Assembly: GCA_009829735.1 (NCBI GenBank) | Contig: CM020618.1 | Span: forward strand, 43,352,878 to 43,416,877 | Length of the DNA stretch: 64,000 nucleotides | Source: Pyropia yezoensis | Taxonomy: Eukaryota > Rhodophyta > Bangiophyceae > Bangiales > Bangiaceae | Reading direction: 5' to 3' | Shown here: positions 19,820 through 29,945 of the stretch, in pieces | Numbering within the stretch: the stretch's first letter is position 1 | Layout: the number at the start of each line of letters is the position of its first letter | Notes under the pieces: model-generated | What the model was told of the DNA's origin: nothing | The model's input: the letters and a program-made list of their open reading frames with translations, nothing else | Database searches by the model: none | Made by a program: the position numbers and the translations under genes

Positions 19820-21291
19820 TCACAGCGCCAGGTCTCGCACAACCGTGTCCGGGTGGGCGGGGTGCACCATTGCCGACGCGGCGGTCTGCAGCGCCTCGGA
19901 GGCAGCGGCAGTCAGGTCCGTCACCGCCGCCGCCGCCGCCGCCAGGTCGGGTGCCCGCCGCGGGCGGCGGGCACTCGGCAGCCCTGCCGCAAGGCCAGAC
20001 GAGCGGCGAGGAGGTCTGCCGGCAGCGCCGTGCACACACCGACCGTGGGGAGGGGGGGGGGCAGCGGCACGCCGCCGGGGCCAACGGGGAGGAGGGCACG
20101 CGGGGCGTAAAGGCGCCCCTGGCCGAGTACGCACGTGTCGCCGCGCGCGCATGCACGCGATGGCGGCGCGGCCAAAGCAGCCGGCAGGGGGGGGGGGGGG
20201 GAGGACCCTCCCCGCCGCCCCGGCCGCTCCAGTCGGCGCCGCCGCCGCCGCGGAGGTGGTGGCCGCGCCTCGTGCGACTGCACATCACCGCTTGGGCGGC
20301 GGCGCCAACTGGCTGCCAGCCCGCGCGTCCGTGCGCGCCGCCGCCACGGCCGCTACCGTCACATCGCGGGGTGGCGGGGATCGGCGGCGCCGCGGGGGCG
20401 CCCCGTTCCGGCAGGTCCCCGCGCTGTCCATGCTGCGGCCCGCCACGGCCGTGGCGCGACCCCCGCGGGACTGTGCCGACGTGCACCGATCCCAGATCCC
20501 CGGGGGGGAGCGCCCCCGCGACGGGGCCTCCTGGGCTAGTGCGTACCGTGGGCGGCCACCTCGTTGAGGAAGACGCCAGTGGGAGACGCGCACACCCGCC
20601 GGCGAGGCGCCGTTGGCGGCTATGTGCGCCCGCGTCTGCGACTGTAAAGGCGCCCGACGAAGGAGCGGGCGGTCACCCCTGGCCGGATGGGGGGGGCCAC
20701 GGCCCGCCGCACCCGCCAGTGCGCTTACCGCCGCGTGCCGCAGCCGCCCGAGGAGGGGGGAGGAGGGGCGGTCCCGGTGGCCAAGCTCCACGTCGGACGA
20801 GCGGTACACGTTGGCGTCGGTGTGGTTGAGCAGCGGGCCGGGGGGGAAGGGCATGTGCGCGGGGAGCGCCCGCCGGGGGACGAACACCTCGGGGGTGCCC
20901 CCGCCGTCGGGGGGGGGAAGGGGGCGGGAGGACCCGCCGCCGCCTTCACGGCAGCCGCCGCGGCGGCGGCAGTGGCCGCGGCATAGCGGCAGCGGGTGCA
21001 GCAGTGGCGGTGGGTGGTCCAGCGGAAGCGGGTGCAGCAGCGGCGGTGGGTGCAGAAGTGGCAGGCGCCGCAGCAATCGTTGCATCGGCAGCCGATGCGG
21101 GTGTGGCTTTGGCAGCGACGGCGGGCAGGGGGCGGGGGGCGCCGGCCCGCAGTCGCCCCTACCGACGGCCGGAGGCAGCGGCGAGACCGTGGCGACGCCG
21201 CCGCCGCCGACGGGGACGCGGACGCGGCGGTGGCGGCGGCGGTGGCGGCGGCGGTGGCCGAGGCGGCCGGCGCCAACGGCGCAGGGGGCAC
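19820..21291 (-). other. Possible minus-strand gene, exons not resolvable
   Basis: Several minus-strand segments look more protein-like than the surroundings: about 20900-20720 (EVFVPRRALPAHMPFPPGP, then NHTDANVYRSSDVELGHRD), 20150-19980 (GDTCVLGQGRLYAPRALLPV, then TVGVCTALPADLLAARLAL) and 19960-19820 (VTDLTAAASEALQTAASAMV, then HPDTVVRDLAL and a stop). They are in different frames, so a spliced or broken gene is possible. I do not recognise the product. Cys-rich translation near 21060-20990 comes from a GCC/TGC-type repeat and should not be taken as a zinc finger. Confidence 0.25.
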
Positions 21292-22144
21292 TGCAGTTGT
21301 CGTTGCCGTCGCGCAGGGAAGGGGGTCAAGCGCGAGGCCGACAGGCGCTCGTGAGCCTTCATCAACTGCTCTACGGTCAAGAAAACACTCAGTATTCGAA
21401 CAGAAGCCAAGAAATATACGTACTGTACCCAGCTATCCACGGGCTTCAACGCATTCCTGATGCCAGCTGGTTTGGTCACGGTGGCGGACTACGCCTGATT
21501 TGCCGACTGCCCGTGCGCAGCGCAACCGGCCACCTTCCGGGCTACGGCTCCGTTGGCGACCGGTGCCAATTCCGCCACGCGTCTTGGAAACTCGTTGTGG
21601 GTCGGCTGCCAGCGGCCACGCGTCCCGACGTCGCTTCACGGGCCGACTGTCCCGACCTGCACGCCTGTCGCTGGGCGGGCTTTTTAGGGGGGGGGGGGGG
21701 GGATGGGTGTCGGCGGATTTGGACGGCACCGCCGTTGACCGCTGCGCGTCTCGGCAGCGACGCAGGAGAGAGCACCCGCGCGGCCCGCGCACGCGCTCTC
21801 CGCGCCGCACCGCGGTGCACCGCGGTGTTGGCGCCGCGCTGAACGCCGCGGCGGCGGGCGGTGCCGCCGCGCTCCACGCGGGCCGACGGGGCGGGCGGCG
21901 CGTCCGGGACCCCCCGGCCTTCTTCGCGTCGGTGCCGCCGTTGGGGACTGCCCAAGCGGGGGCGGGGGGGCATGAAAGTCCCGGCCCGCTGACTGGCGAC
22001 GGTCACCCTCCTCCGACCACCAACTCACCGCCGCCGACCACACACCCGTCGCTGCACTGTCCAAGCCGCCTTCCTTCGTCCCGAGTTTCCCTCGCTTTGC
22101 GCCCTCTGTTACTTCCCTCCTCTCCCTCCCCCTCCTCCGATTTT
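21292..22144. other. Intergenic, no supported gene
   Basis: This includes a GC microsatellite at about 21200-21260, a less GC-rich stretch at 21360-21480, a G run near 21686-21702 and a C/T-rich stretch at 22040-22300. No domain was recognised in any frame. Confidence 0.4.
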
Positions 22145-22951
22145 CTATTTCTCTGCTCCCCTTTCCCGCCCGCCCCCCCGCCCCCCCGCCCCATCCCTTT
22201 CTCCGCTGTGGACCGCTCTCCCCCCCGCTTCCCTTCCTCTTTGGCTCACCCCCTGCTCCGACCCTCTCTTTGTAAGGGCGGCCAAGACCCTCATTGTGCT
22301 GGCGGCCATGACCCAGGTCCCTTCTTCCTGTGCCGCGATGCGCATCGCCGCGGCGGCGGCGGTCGACGCCTTCCTGCCCCCACAGTAGAACGCCCCCACC
22401 CCCCCACACCGAAGACCAAACAGAGCAGGCGGATGGAACAGCAGAGTTCCGGCCACCGCGGCGGTGTGTACCACGGCGGCAAGCAGGAGCACCGCCGCGA
22501 GCAGAGCCGGGCGAGCGAAAGCGGCGCCGCCGCACGCAGCCTTGGTAGCGGAAGCAGCGCCACGAGCAGCGCTATCGCGCAGCTTCGCGGCGGTGATCAG
22601 GCCGGCGCGCAGCAGCAGCAGCGCGACCGCCAGCAGCGCCAGTGACCAATGGCAGCGCAGGCACCACCAGCGCAGCCGCGAGGGCAGAGCGGGCGCCAGC
22701 CGGCGAGCGCAGTGCTCACAAGGGGCTGAGCGCGTGGTGGTGGCGATCGACGCGATGGTGGGCGAGGCAGCGACGGGCGCAGAGGCGACGGTGGGTGCGA
22801 GTGCGGCGGTGGCGGGCGCGGCGGCCGGCCGGCGGGCGAGCCACACGTGGCGCTGCTGTGGCCGTGTTCGGCATGCCACGCGCGCTCGGTCCACACGGGG
22901 ATGTACTAAGGATACGCGGTTGTCATTGATGCTGTCGTGGGCTGACATCAT
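22145..22951 (-). CDS. Putative small membrane protein with two Cys pairs
   Basis: 268-residue frame from an ATG at 22951. After an Ala/Arg-rich N-terminus it has CEHC and, about 20 residues later, CLRC, possibly one metal site. Two hydrophobic segments follow, HWSLALLAVALLLLRAGLI and ALLAAVLLLAAVVHTAAVAG, then a charged Gly/Arg-rich tail that is probably unstructured. No family is recognised. A competing plus-strand frame (21500-22645) is low-complexity and less convincing. The paired hydrophobic helices are the main reason to keep this call; GC-rich sequence can produce Ala/Leu runs by chance. Confidence 0.35.
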   Translation of the reverse strand: MMSAHDSINDNRVSLVHPRVDRARVACRTRPQQRHVWLARRPAAAPATAALAPTVASAPVAASPTIASIATTTRSAPCEHCARRLAPALPSRLRWWCLRCHWSLALLAVALLLLRAGLITAAKLRDSAARGAASATKAACGGAAFARPALLAAVLLLAAVVHTAAVAGTLLFHPPALFGLRCGGVGAFYCGGRKASTAAAAAMRIAAQEEGTWVMAASTMRVLAALTKRGSEQGVSQRGREAGGRAVHSGERDGAGGRGGGRERGAEK

Positions 22952-23007
22952 GCCATGCAGCCAATGGTATCCAGTCTAATGGGTCAGATTCTTGCCTTTG
23001 GCCCGGA

Positions 23008-23025
23008 AGGGTCGGATCCGACCCT
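23008..23025. repeat. Perfect 18-bp palindrome upstream of the RETICULATA-like gene
   Basis: AGGGTCGGATCCGACCCT, about 490 bp before the ATG at 23515. It could be a dimeric transcription-factor site, but nothing beyond the symmetry supports this. Confidence 0.6.
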
Positions 23026-23514
23026 GCCATTCCCTCTGTGGCGCCTCCCGGTCACTACTCGGGGATGTCACTGAGTTGAACCCAACTATTCTGCGCAGAT
23101 GTCAAAGAGCTTCCCACATGGAAGAGTGACATTGCAATTGTCTAGTCAGAAATTACAAACTTAAGTGTAAGACGGGGGAGCTCCCTCTGCTCTGCAGGTG
23201 ATGGGTCTGGTCTCGCCCCAGAGCCAGTAACATACAGTTCACTTACGCGCCTTCCTGGGGCAATAGAGCTGCTGCCTCAGGGGGCAGTCCACGCCGTTGC
23301 CTTCAACAGGTGCCACTGCACGGTGCGCATGTGCGCCGTTCCTGCCTTGGTTGCCTGCATCGCACCGCACTTCGTCCAAGAGGACACTGCACGGCCGTGC
23401 TGCCCCCTCCTTTCCCCCCCCGTGTCGAGTCCTCCCTCCTCCCTTGGCCAGGCGCTTGCTTGCGTACCCCACAGCCGACCACTCCACCCGCTTCCCCTCT
23501 TTGGACGAGCCGTC

Positions 23515-24882
23515 ATGGCGGTCAGGCTGGATCGCACCCCTGGTGCCGCCTTTGTGGCCCCTGCGCTGGCAGCCGCGGCGGCCCGGCGGGGCGCTCTCCC
23601 CCGGAGCGCGTTGGGCCTGACACCCGCCGCCGCGCGCCGCCACCCGGCGGTAGGTGCGCCGGCACGGATGGTGCGTCGCCGCCGGCAGCTCCGCCAGACG
23701 TGCATGGGCGCGGCGGGGCTGCCGCAGCCACCTGGCGGCGGGGCGCCGGGCTTCCCGCCCTCGACGGGGGGCTCATCCCCGCTGGGCGCCGCGGGTGCGC
23801 CCGCCTACGCCTCTACTGGCGTGCCGGCCACCTCTTCGGGCGGCGGCGCCGCCTGGGTTCCCCCGGGCACTGGGGGTGGCGGCAGCGGCGGCAGCGGCGG
23901 TGGCAGCGGCGGCGGCGGCGAGGGCTCGGATGACCCCGCCGGAGATGAGGAGGCTGCCGCCGCGGCTGCCCTCCAGTCGCGCGGCTTCACCCGTGCCGAC
24001 GTGCCCGCCGACATCCTTGCCGCCGTCGGCCGCGGCACCGTCACCGCTTCGGTGATTGCCGCGTGGGCGCGTGCCGCGTCCAACCCCATCAGCCGGCTGC
24101 TAATGGCGACGGGCCCCGCGATGCGGAACCGGTTCCTCGCGGATGAGCTGTTTGCGCTGAAAATCGGGATTGAAGAGGCCATTGGCATCTTTGGCAAGCT
24201 TAGCGCCGAGTACGAGCGCCGGCGGGAACGGTTTTTGCCCGAGGCGGACTTTGTGTTTGCCAACCTGGTGACCGCGCTGCTCGCCGACTTCGCCCTCACG
24301 GCCCTGCCTGCGCCGTCGGTGGCTCTGGACGGGGCGGCGGCGGCGGCCAAGTCTGGGCTGGGCGCGTGGGTGGCGAGCCTCCCGTCCAACGTCTTCCAGA
24401 CGGACCGCCCGTTTACGCTGGCGCAACGGGTGGGGGGCTTTGGCGTCAAGGGCACCCAGCTGTTTGCCGTGGGCTTCCTCTGCTGTCTGCTCGGCCAGAC
24501 CATGACGTCGGGGCTGCTGTTGGTGCGCAAGGCGCTGCCGTCGCCGGGGGGGGCGCGCCCGCCGGTCGCGGTTCCTGCAGTGCGGTCAGCTGCGGGGGAG
24601 GCGCCGCCGTCGGGGTTGGAGGCGGCCAAGGACAAGATTTCCAACATGGTGCTTGTGTCCCTCGCCTATGCCACTTTCCTTGGCGTCTCCAGCGGCAGCC
24701 GGTACCAGCTGGTGAATGGCGTGGAGGGCCACATCTTCCCGCGCCTCTTCAAGGCCGCCCCAAAGGTTGTCGAGGAGGCGGCTACCTTTTTGCTGCGTGT
24801 GGGCAACACGTTTTGGGGCTCCCAGCAGTGGGTGATGTTTGCCAGCTACACCGGCGTGCAAGTCAAGGCTAAGAGCGAGTGA
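23515..24882 (+). CDS. RETICULATA-related (DUF3411) plastid membrane protein
   Basis: 455 residues from the ATG at 23515. The frame is open further upstream, but this start gives an Ala/Arg-rich, acid-free N-terminus resembling a plastid transit peptide. A Gly-rich linker covers about residues 115-140. The conserved domain follows: NRFLADELFALKIGIEEAIGIF, EADFVFANLVTALLADFALT with a hydrophobic helix, FTLAQRVGGFGVKGTQLFAVGF, then a membrane pair ending RYQLVNGVEGHIFPRLF and NTFWGSQQWVMFASYTGVQ. This matches plant RETICULATA/RER proteins of the chloroplast envelope, which affect leaf reticulation and amino-acid supply; the biochemical function is unknown. Length fits the family (400-450). Single exon, no defect seen. 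Confidence 0.85.
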   Translation: MAVRLDRTPGAAFVAPALAAAAARRGALPRSALGLTPAAARRHPAVGAPARMVRRRRQLRQTCMGAAGLPQPPGGGAPGFPPSTGGSSPLGAAGAPAYASTGVPATSSGGGAAWVPPGTGGGGSGGSGGGSGGGGEGSDDPAGDEEAAAAAALQSRGFTRADVPADILAAVGRGTVTASVIAAWARAASNPISRLLMATGPAMRNRFLADELFALKIGIEEAIGIFGKLSAEYERRRERFLPEADFVFANLVTALLADFALTALPAPSVALDGAAAAAKSGLGAWVASLPSNVFQTDRPFTLAQRVGGFGVKGTQLFAVGFLCCLLGQTMTSGLLLVRKALPSPGGARPPVAVPAVRSAAGEAPPSGLEAAKDKISNMVLVSLAYATFLGVSSGSRYQLVNGVEGHIFPRLFKAAPKVVEEAATFLLRVGNTFWGSQQWVMFASYTGVQVKAKSE

Positions 24883-25471
24883 GCGGCGCCGTTGGGGTCC
24901 GCCTCGGAGATGGGTGCCTCCATGCCCTCAGCAATCGGCGGCTGTTTGCATTGCAATGACTTTTTTTTCTTTGTGTTGACTTCTTTTTTTTTCTTTCCTC
25001 CTTTACCTGACAACATGCTCTTTCCTCTTCCCCCTCCCCGCTCTCGTGGGGTGTTTTGATTCGTTGCGGTGCGCCCATGCCTGTCCGAGCTTGCGGAGGG
25101 CACCTCTTTTTTTCCCCCCTATCTGTCGTTCTCGGCCTGCATCCATTCCCTTTCGAGTGACGATCCTCTCTGTTATTACCAGCGCATGATGCTGTCCCTG
25201 TTGATGTGTCGTGTGGCTGCACGTGCTGAGCATGGGGCCTGTCGCGCACCACTGGTCCAGCAGAAACATTGCGCTCTACATGATCATAAAAAAACAGCGG
25301 GTGGCCTGGGGCGCGCACCCCTCTCATATTGGGCGGCCGCTGGCCAGCGGCGCCAGTGCGAGCACCCTCTTGCATATTCTGCCACCCCATCCTCCCCCTG
25401 TACCCCACCAACCAGCTTCAGGCCCCCCTCCCCCGTGCACCATGGCGGACAGCCCGCCCCGTCCCCCCACT
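24883..25471. other. Convergent intergenic region
   Basis: 589 bp between two convergent stop codons. It is rich in T runs on the plus strand (24960-25010), as expected of 3' untranslated and termination sequence. No gene seen. Confidence 0.5.
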
Positions 25472-26509
25472 TCACTTGTACGTCGGGTCCCGGTTGACAT
25501 CCTTGTACAGGAAGTACCGTGAAGGCGAGTCGCCAAGCGCGGCGTACCACTGGAGCGTAAACGGCCCCATCCACAGCACGTCCCCCTCGGTGACGTGGAG
25601 GTACTCGCGGCCGAGGCGGTAGATCCCCCCTCCCCGCAGCATGACCAGGCCGTGCATGTTGTAATGCACCTCCCGGACGCCCAGCGACGCGCCGGGCGCA
25701 AAGTCCATGACGTGGATGTTGAAGTCATAGCGCTTGTCGCCCACGGGCAGGAGGCGGCGCAGCTCAAACACCTCCCCGGGCACCGCCTCCACCGCCACAT
25801 CGTCCTCGTGGCCCACCACGTACGGCGCCCCCCCGACCGCCTCGTAGACGCGGTCAATGAGGATCATCGACGTGGCGCCGTCGGCGGTCACCCGCGTGTG
25901 CCGGTTGGACGGGCAGTAGACGAATCCGCCAGCGCCGAGGCGGCGCTCCCCCCCCTCCCCGTCGGGGACGAGCAGCCCCCCCGACAGGACGTAGAGGAAG
26001 CGCTCGGCAAAGGCACCCTCGGGGCCCGACGACGTGGCGCCGTCCACCGCGTCGGCGAGCCACATGGAAAAGTGCGCGCCGAGCGCGGGGGTCACCACCG
26101 CCGCGGCGGTCATGTCGGCCGCCGCCCACCCCGACGGGGGGGCACCGTACACCCGCGAGTTGGGCGCGACGAGCGCGTACGAGCCGCCCCCGTGGCCGGC
26201 AGTGACCGACCGGGTGGCCCCGGGGGGGGTGCCCGCCGCCAGCTGCCGGTGTGCCATCGCCACCGCCGAGTAGTCTGTGGGGGCGGTGGCGGCGGGGGGG
26301 GGCACACCGGCGGCTGCCGTGGCCTCCCCGGCGGCCCGCGCCCCGTCTACCGCGCACGTGCCACCGTCGGCCGCACAGGCCGCATCGGGGGCGGCCTCGT
26401 CGGCCGCCACGCCCGTGCCCGCCAACGCCGCTGTGGCCACTACCACCACCGCCGCCGCGGCGACGAGCAGCACGACCGCGACGCGGGCGCGCCGCCCGAC
26501 ACGCGCCAT
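25472..26509 (-). CDS. UGLYAH: (S)-ureidoglycine aminohydrolase, bicupin
   Basis: 345 residues from the ATG at 26509. It releases ammonia from (S)-ureidoglycine to give (S)-ureidoglycolate in purine (allantoate) degradation, in plants within the endoplasmic reticulum. The N-terminus is a basic stretch then a hydrophobic core (VAVVLLVAAAAVVVVATAAL), a signal peptide or anchor consistent with ER entry. Two cupin domains follow. The second carries the Mn ligands in EVHYNMHG (Glu, His, His) and the Gln of LQWYAALG. The strongly conserved tail is SRYFLYKDVNRDP. Arabidopsis UGLYAH is about 300 residues; the excess is an N-terminal Ala-rich stretch. The frame is open upstream to 26857 but starts there give no better targeting signal. 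Single exon, intact. Confidence 0.88.
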   Translation of the reverse strand: MARVGRRARVAVVLLVAAAAVVVVATAALAGTGVAADEAAPDAACAADGGTCAVDGARAAGEATAAAGVPPPAATAPTDYSAVAMAHRQLAAGTPPGATRSVTAGHGGGSYALVAPNSRVYGAPPSGWAAADMTAAAVVTPALGAHFSMWLADAVDGATSSGPEGAFAERFLYVLSGGLLVPDGEGGERRLGAGGFVYCPSNRHTRVTADGATSMILIDRVYEAVGGAPYVVGHEDDVAVEAVPGEVFELRRLLPVGDKRYDFNIHVMDFAPGASLGVREVHYNMHGLVMLRGGGIYRLGREYLHVTEGDVLWMGPFTLQWYAALGDSPSRYFLYKDVNRDPTYK

Positions 26510-27167
26510 GGGCAGCTGGCCGCGCCGGCCCTCGGTCTCTACAGGTGGCGGATCCGGCCGGTAGTGACAGCCGGGAAGGGGGGGGGGGTGGGGAGCGGGG
26601 AGAGGAAGAGAGGGGGGAGGTGTCGAATGCGGCGACGCGGCGGGACGGCGCAGTGGCGGGGCGGATGGATGGGTCCAACTCCCGCCGTATGTATATCCCG
26701 TGGGAGCAGACGATGACAGCAAGTGGCAGCCTCGCTGCCGAAGCGGTGCGTCGCCGCGGATCTGCAGGATCAGACGCTCGACCTGGACGGGACGACCACG
26801 AACGCCCCGGTCGCTTGGAGGCACGCCCCGGGCGGCCGACGGGTGAGCGCTTGACACCCCCGCCCGCCCGTCTTCTCTCGCTTGGGGGCTCCCTGGCTAT
26901 TTCTTCTTTGTCCTGGTTCCTGTTGTACGCCCCGTAGGGGTGCCAGCCAAAAGATAGCGCAGACGCGGGCCGACATATGTACACGTGAAAGGGATACGGG
27001 CTTTGTTGCGGACGGAAAGGTGCCACCAGGACCAGGCGGGACAATCCCCAATCCAAAACAGACAGGCGAGCCCTCATCCCCCCCGCCATCCACCCCGAAT
27101 ACACCCGCGAGTCCACGCTCCGTTTGCCCCCCGTCCCCCCCTTCACTCCCCGCGTTCGCCCCCAGAA
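26510..27167. other. Promoter side of UGLYAH and 3' side of the transporter gene
   Basis: 658 bp. Read on the minus strand, a GGATATACATAC TATA-like box lies near 26687-26698, about 180 bp before the UGLYAH ATG. A run of G at 26578-26588 lies between. No gene recognised. Confidence 0.45.
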
Positions 27168-29201
27168 TTAGAATACACGCCGCCCCGTAGCCAACAAGTT
27201 GAACACCGCACAGCCAAAGAGGTAGAAGAAGACGGCAAGCCCAAACACCGTGTTCCAGCTGCCCGTCCCTTCCAGGATGGAGCCCGTGAGTGCCACGCCG
27301 ATAATCCCAGGCAGCGACGCAAAGGTGTTGCTAATTCCCAGCAGCACCCCCGCGTAGGTGGGCGCCACGTCCGAAACGTTGGCGTAGACCCCAGACTGAG
27401 AGAAGGAGCCGAGGCCAAGCGCGAGTGTCATGGCCGCAATGGCCGCCCCCGGGTCGCTCGTGATCGCCACAACGGTGAGGAAAGCAGCGGGGCCGAGGAA
27501 GCCGACCGTCTGCATCAGCTTGCGGACGGTTGTCACAGGCACGCCGCGGCCGAGGAGGCCGTCGGCAATGGTGCCCCCAAGGTTGGCACAAACAAACATG
27601 GCCAGCCAGGGGAGGACGGAGAAGAAGGCCGAAGCGGAGAGCTCAAAGCCGAGCTCCTGGTTGAAGTAGGTGGGCAGCCATGTGAGGAGCACAAAGTACC
27701 CCCACGTGACGCAAAAGTGAGAGATAAAGATGGCCCACGTTGCGCTCGAGGTGAGGAGGGCCCGCCACGGCACGGAGGGTGAGGGATCGCCAGTGGCAGC
27801 GGCCGACGCGAGTGCACGGTCTCCATCCTCTGCTGCCACCTCCGCCGCGGCGTCGTCGTCAGAAGCAGCCAAGGTGGTAGACAGCCCCGCTTGGATGAAA
27901 GCTGCCTCCCCTGCAGAGATGCGGGTGGACGTTGCCGGTGAAGACGCCGCCACGGACTGCCAGGCAAGCCACCAGACCGCCCCCAGTGAGCCAAACGTGT
28001 AGAACACCGATGGCCAGCCAAATGCCTCGATAAGGAGTGGGCACAGCCACAGGCCAAGGGCGCTGCCAGCATACATACCTGAGTAGATGAGCGATAGTGA
28101 CCGGGAGCGCTCCTTCTCGGGCACCCACGAAGAGACCAGCTGGTTCATCGCCGGCATCGCAACGCCCTCCCCCACGCCGAGTAGCGCGCGGGCGGCGAGG
28201 AGGGGGATCAGCCCCGCATTGGCAGCGGCAGGGGTGAGGAAGGTCATGAGCGACCAGACGAGAACGCCCGCCCCGAGGACCACCTTACCACCGTACTTGT
28301 CCGCCGCCCATCCGCCAAGAATCTGGGTGAGGACATAGCCCCAGAAAAAGGCTGACTGGATCACCCCAACGGTCGAAGGGGACCACCCGTAAACGCCTGC
28401 CATGGGCAAGATGGCAACGCTAATGGCCACCCGGTCCACGTTGCAGATGACAAAGGAGAAGAAGAGCAACGCCACAATCTTGACCCGCTCGGCCAGGCGG
28501 CCTTCAACGGGCCTACCATTGACGGCTGCCGCTGTCGCGGCGGCGTCATCATCGGAGCCATGCCACCCAGCAGCGTCGGCGTTTGCCGCATCTCCGCCGG
28601 CAGAGTCGGCAAAGAGGGCGGTCCGCTCGGCAGCGTCGCCCTCCAGGCCTGTTGCGGCAGGCACATTGGTGGATGCAGCCGTCAGCTCCCCCCCGCTATC
28701 CGGTGCTTTCGCCCATGCCGAAGGGCCAGCCGCCCCTCCCGACGTCCCATTCGTCGGCACCGTGCCACCGTCGCCATGGCCGCCAGCCGGGTGGAAAGGG
28801 GACCCGCCCCCAGCGTCCTCCCCCAACGGTGACGCACGACGCCGTGCGGCGGCAGCAGCAACGTCGGCAGCGTCACCCTCATCCGAGGCCATGTACAGCC
28901 GTCCCCGCGACGCTACCGCCGCCGTACCGCCGCGCCCGCCTGCCGGCGGGCACGCTCGCGGCCGCCAGGGGGACCGCAGTGGCAGGCGCGCGGAAGCGAC
29001 ACCGGGGTACAACGAGCAGGAGGTGGCCGCCGCCGGCTCCCGCTGTCGCCACCGCCGCTGGGTGGCACACGCCCGCGGGGAAGCCGCCGACCAGCCACCG
29101 GCGGCGGAGGCGGTGGTGGTGGTGGAGGCAGAGGCGGCGGCAGATGTAGAAAAGCCGGCTCCCAAGGGGTGTGCCGGCGGTACCAGCGCCCATGTAAGCA
29201 T
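27168..29201 (-). CDS. Major facilitator transporter, plastid anion transporter (ANTR/PHT4, SLC17-like)
   Basis: 677 residues, single exon, ATG at 29201. The first ~235 residues are Ser/Ala/Arg-rich then acidic, consistent with a plastid transit peptide plus a disordered spacer. The transporter starts at KIVALLFFSFVICNVDRVAI and has about 12 helices. The MFS signature is GGWAADKYGGK after helix 2, with RALLGVGEGVAMPAMNQLVS typical of the SLC17/PHT4 group, SWVPEKERSRSLSLIYSG, WGYFVLLTWLPTYFNQELGF and SGVYANVSDVAPTYAGVLLG. Known relatives carry phosphate, ascorbate or organic anions across plastid membranes. The substrate cannot be told from sequence. The acidic central loop (ASDDDAAAEVAAEDGD) is longer than usual. 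No break seen. Confidence 0.88.
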   Translation of the reverse strand: MLTWALVPPAHPLGAGFSTSAAASASTTTTASAAGGWSAASPRACATQRRWRQREPAAATSCSLYPGVASARLPLRSPWRPRACPPAGGRGGTAAVASRGRLYMASDEGDAADVAAAAARRRASPLGEDAGGGSPFHPAGGHGDGGTVPTNGTSGGAAGPSAWAKAPDSGGELTAASTNVPAATGLEGDAAERTALFADSAGGDAANADAAGWHGSDDDAAATAAAVNGRPVEGRLAERVKIVALLFFSFVICNVDRVAISVAILPMAGVYGWSPSTVGVIQSAFFWGYVLTQILGGWAADKYGGKVVLGAGVLVWSLMTFLTPAAANAGLIPLLAARALLGVGEGVAMPAMNQLVSSWVPEKERSRSLSLIYSGMYAGSALGLWLCPLLIEAFGWPSVFYTFGSLGAVWWLAWQSVAASSPATSTRISAGEAAFIQAGLSTTLAASDDDAAAEVAAEDGDRALASAAATGDPSPSVPWRALLTSSATWAIFISHFCVTWGYFVLLTWLPTYFNQELGFELSASAFFSVLPWLAMFVCANLGGTIADGLLGRGVPVTTVRKLMQTVGFLGPAAFLTVVAITSDPGAAIAAMTLALGLGSFSQSGVYANVSDVAPTYAGVLLGISNTFASLPGIIGVALTGSILEGTGSWNTVFGLAVFFYLFGCAVFNLLATGRRVF

Positions 29202-29699
29202 GCCGCTGACGAGGACCCACCGTCTGCAGCGGGGGGGAAGGATGCGGCGCCGCTACAGTGTGAGCAAGCCGCCTGCGCCTTGGGTCGGGGTGGGAAGAAA
29301 GTGGCAACAAGGTACTCTCCTGGCCAGTGGCAGGGTCTGGGAAGGGGTGCGGTGGCGAGTCGTCAACGCCCAGAGGAGCTGCGTGCATCGACACGTGGGC
29401 GGATCTCTCCGGAAATATGTTCATGAGCTGACCACTACTCAAGTACTTCATTCCAATCTCATCACGTGACACACATTATTGTGATGATGGAGAAGAAATA
29501 ATACGTGCCGAGCATGCCACGTGTTGAGAGGAGCTGACGACCCGCCTCGCCCAGCTTTCGTCTTGCGACGATAGGCGCTACCGCAACATCACGCTCCACT
29601 GGCACCGCTCCTCGCAACATTCCCCTCTGCTCCATCTCCCCGCCTCCCTACATCCCGTTCTCGGAACCCATTCCTTTAACCCAATTTGTTTTCTTCACC
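29202..29699. promoter_or_regulatory. Divergent promoter region, transporter (-) and small membrane protein (+)
   Basis: 498 bp between divergent starts. It contains ATCACGTGAC near 29460-29469 (a CACGTG/G-box core) and CCACGTGTT near 29518-29526. A less GC-rich stretch at 29430-29510 may be the nucleosome-free core. Roles are inferred. Confidence 0.4.
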
Positions 29700-29945
29700 A
29701 TGGGCGGCGGTTCCCAGAAGTACCCTTACCCGTCCCAGGTGTGGTCACCCGCCGGCGGCTGGTGGGCCAACCCGTCTGCGTGGCGGCGCAACACGGGGGT
29801 CGCCTTCCTCCTATCTGCTGCGGTGCTGCTTCCGGTCTTCATGTATGGGGAGAAGGTGACGGAGCGGCGTTTGACGCCCAAGCGGCAGATCCCCTGGCGT
29901 AAGAGCCTCGGCGTCATCGGCGATGCAGATCACCCAGAACAGTAG
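29700..29945 (+). CDS. Small conserved single-pass membrane protein, possibly a mitochondrial complex I accessory subunit
   Basis: 81 residues, ATG at 29700 in a CACCATGG context. It begins GGGSQKYPYPSQVWSPAGGW, then WWANPSAWRRNTGVAF, a single hydrophobic helix (LLSAAVLLPVFMYG), and a basic tail (RRLTPKRQIPWRKS). The Gly-rich start, aromatic patch, one helix and basic C-terminus resemble the small NDUFB-type accessory subunits of NADH dehydrogenase found across eukaryotes. I am not certain of the subunit and give no symbol. The unusual amino-acid composition for this GC-rich region argues that it is a real, selected gene. It shares a divergent promoter with the transporter gene. Confidence 0.65.
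   Translation: MGGGSQKYPYPSQVWSPAGGWWANPSAWRRNTGVAFLLSAAVLLPVFMYGEKVTERRLTPKRQIPWRKSLGVIGDADHPEQ

Noticed and set aside
20990-21080. Cys-rich zinc-finger-like translation on the minus strand
   Set aside because: Cysteines come from a GCA/GCC-type repeated DNA word and lack regular ligand spacing.
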